A stretch of 5,418 bases of DNA, from contig DCFX01000098.1 of assembly GCA_002314445.1 (NCBI GenBank), positions 1-5,418 of the forward strand, in the 5' to 3' direction. The stretch comes from Treponema sp. UBA1793. Its GTDB lineage: Bacteria > Spirochaetota > Spirochaetia > Treponematales > Treponemataceae. This document shows positions 5,162 through 5,418 of the stretch, piece after piece; within the stretch, counting starts at the first letter, position 1, and the number at the start of each line of letters is the position of its first letter. Position numbers and translations under genes: made by a program. The notes beneath the pieces were generated by a model that saw nothing but the letters and a program-made list of their open reading frames with translations, was not told where the DNA came from and did no database searches.

Positions 5162-5189
5162 GGCATGCAATATGAGAAAACTGCATGCC
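5162..5189. repeat. 8-bp inverted repeat ahead of the tandem array
   Basis: GGCATGCA (5162-5169) and TGCATGCC (5182-5189) are perfect arms with a 12-base spacer, ending 3 bases before the first 22-bp repeat unit. There is no T-run. It could be a protein-binding dyad marking the array border. Confidence 0.6.
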
Positions 5190-5192
5190 ATA

Positions 5193-5412
5193 GAATTTTA
5201 CGTACTACGGCATGGAATTTTACGTACCACGGCGAGGAATTTTACGTATTACGGCGAGGAATTTTACGTATTACGGCGAGGAATTTTACGTACCACGGCG
5301 AGGAATTTTACGTACCACGGCATGAAATTTTACATAGTATGGCGTGAAATTCTAAATTTACTGGCGGTGTTTTTTTAATTACATGGCGTGGAATTTTATT
5401 CGTGCGGAGGAT
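5193..5412. repeat. 22-bp tandem repeat array, about ten units
   Basis: Ten head-to-tail units of exactly 22 bases start at 5193, 5215, 5237, 5259, 5281, 5303, 5325, 5347, 5369 and 5391. Units 1-6 start GAATTTTACGTA and end ACGGC(GA/AT)G; variation is nearly confined to two dinucleotides. Units 7-10 decay but keep the 22-base phase. The constant part contains the palindrome TACGTA. The period is close to two helical turns, so equivalent sites lie on one face of the DNA, as in iteron arrays. It is not CRISPR, since there are no spacers. The unit has no stop codon in any plus frame, so the open frames across it are a by-product. Confidence 0.9.
5406..5410 (+). promoter_or_regulatory. Ribosome binding site of a gene beyond the window
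   Basis: GGAGG at the right edge is followed by ATTTAATA. If the next bases complete ATG from position 5418, the spacing would be 7. It overlaps the last degenerate repeat unit, so the array would sit directly upstream of this gene. Confidence 0.35.
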
Positions 5413-5418
5413 TTAATA

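Noticed and set aside
5138..5378. Small repetitive proteins encoded across the 22-bp array
   Set aside because: The unit lacks stop codons in all plus frames, so several overlapping frames stay open automatically. The starts lack good ribosome binding sites.
5193..5412. CRISPR array
   Set aside because: The repeats are contiguous, without unique spacers.

Overview
The window looks like a host-associated spirochaete chromosome, most likely Treponema. This is an inference from gene content: an HU-like DNA-binding protein with a C-terminal DUF4469-type domain, integron-cassette-like sites, moderate base composition and small secreted proteins with MKK leaders. No rRNA or other marker gene is present to prove it.

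Region 1 (1 to about 1080) is AT-rich and resembles a piece of integron cassette array. The tail of an unrecognised gene ends at 163. A candidate attC site follows (170-230), then a hicA-hicB type II toxin-antitoxin pair with its own promoter and a palindromic operator. Just after the hicB stop is a second, degenerate attC-like sequence starting TTCTAACAAACGC.

Region 2 (1162-2870) is probably one transcription unit. A sigma70-type promoter overlaps a perfect 12-bp inverted repeat, which suggests repression. It drives a COG0523/CobW-type GTPase metallochaperone with the CxCC metal motif, then a small secreted protein of unknown function. A bidirectional terminator ends the unit.

Region 3 (2869-4053, minus strand) is a compact, overlapping three-gene set that reads like a phage-type lysis cassette: an NlpC/P60 peptidase without a signal peptide, a two-helix holin-like membrane protein starting on an ATGA overlap, and a small protein with an N-terminal signal-like segment, central helix and C-terminal membrane anchor. 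The last two overlap out of frame by 233 bases.

Region 4 (4054-4316) is the divergent intergenic space. It holds a perfect 24-bp-stem hairpin with an AAAA loop and four copies of a CCGGAA(A) motif. It leads into the plus-strand HU-like/DUF4469 gene (4317-5078), which ends at a strong terminator.

Region 5 (5162-5418) has no convincing gene. It holds a short inverted repeat and then about ten head-to-tail 22-bp repeats, ending next to a good ribosome binding site at the window edge, so another gene may start just outside.

The most interesting unit is regions 3 to 5. A lysis-like cassette stands back to back with a nucleoid-type DNA-binding protein, with a large hairpin between them and an iteron-sized repeat array behind. 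It recalls the Bacteroidales arrangement in which an HU-like gene sits beside an N-acetylmuramoyl-L-alanine amidase. Whether it is a domesticated phage remnant or a separate system cannot be decided from sequence alone.
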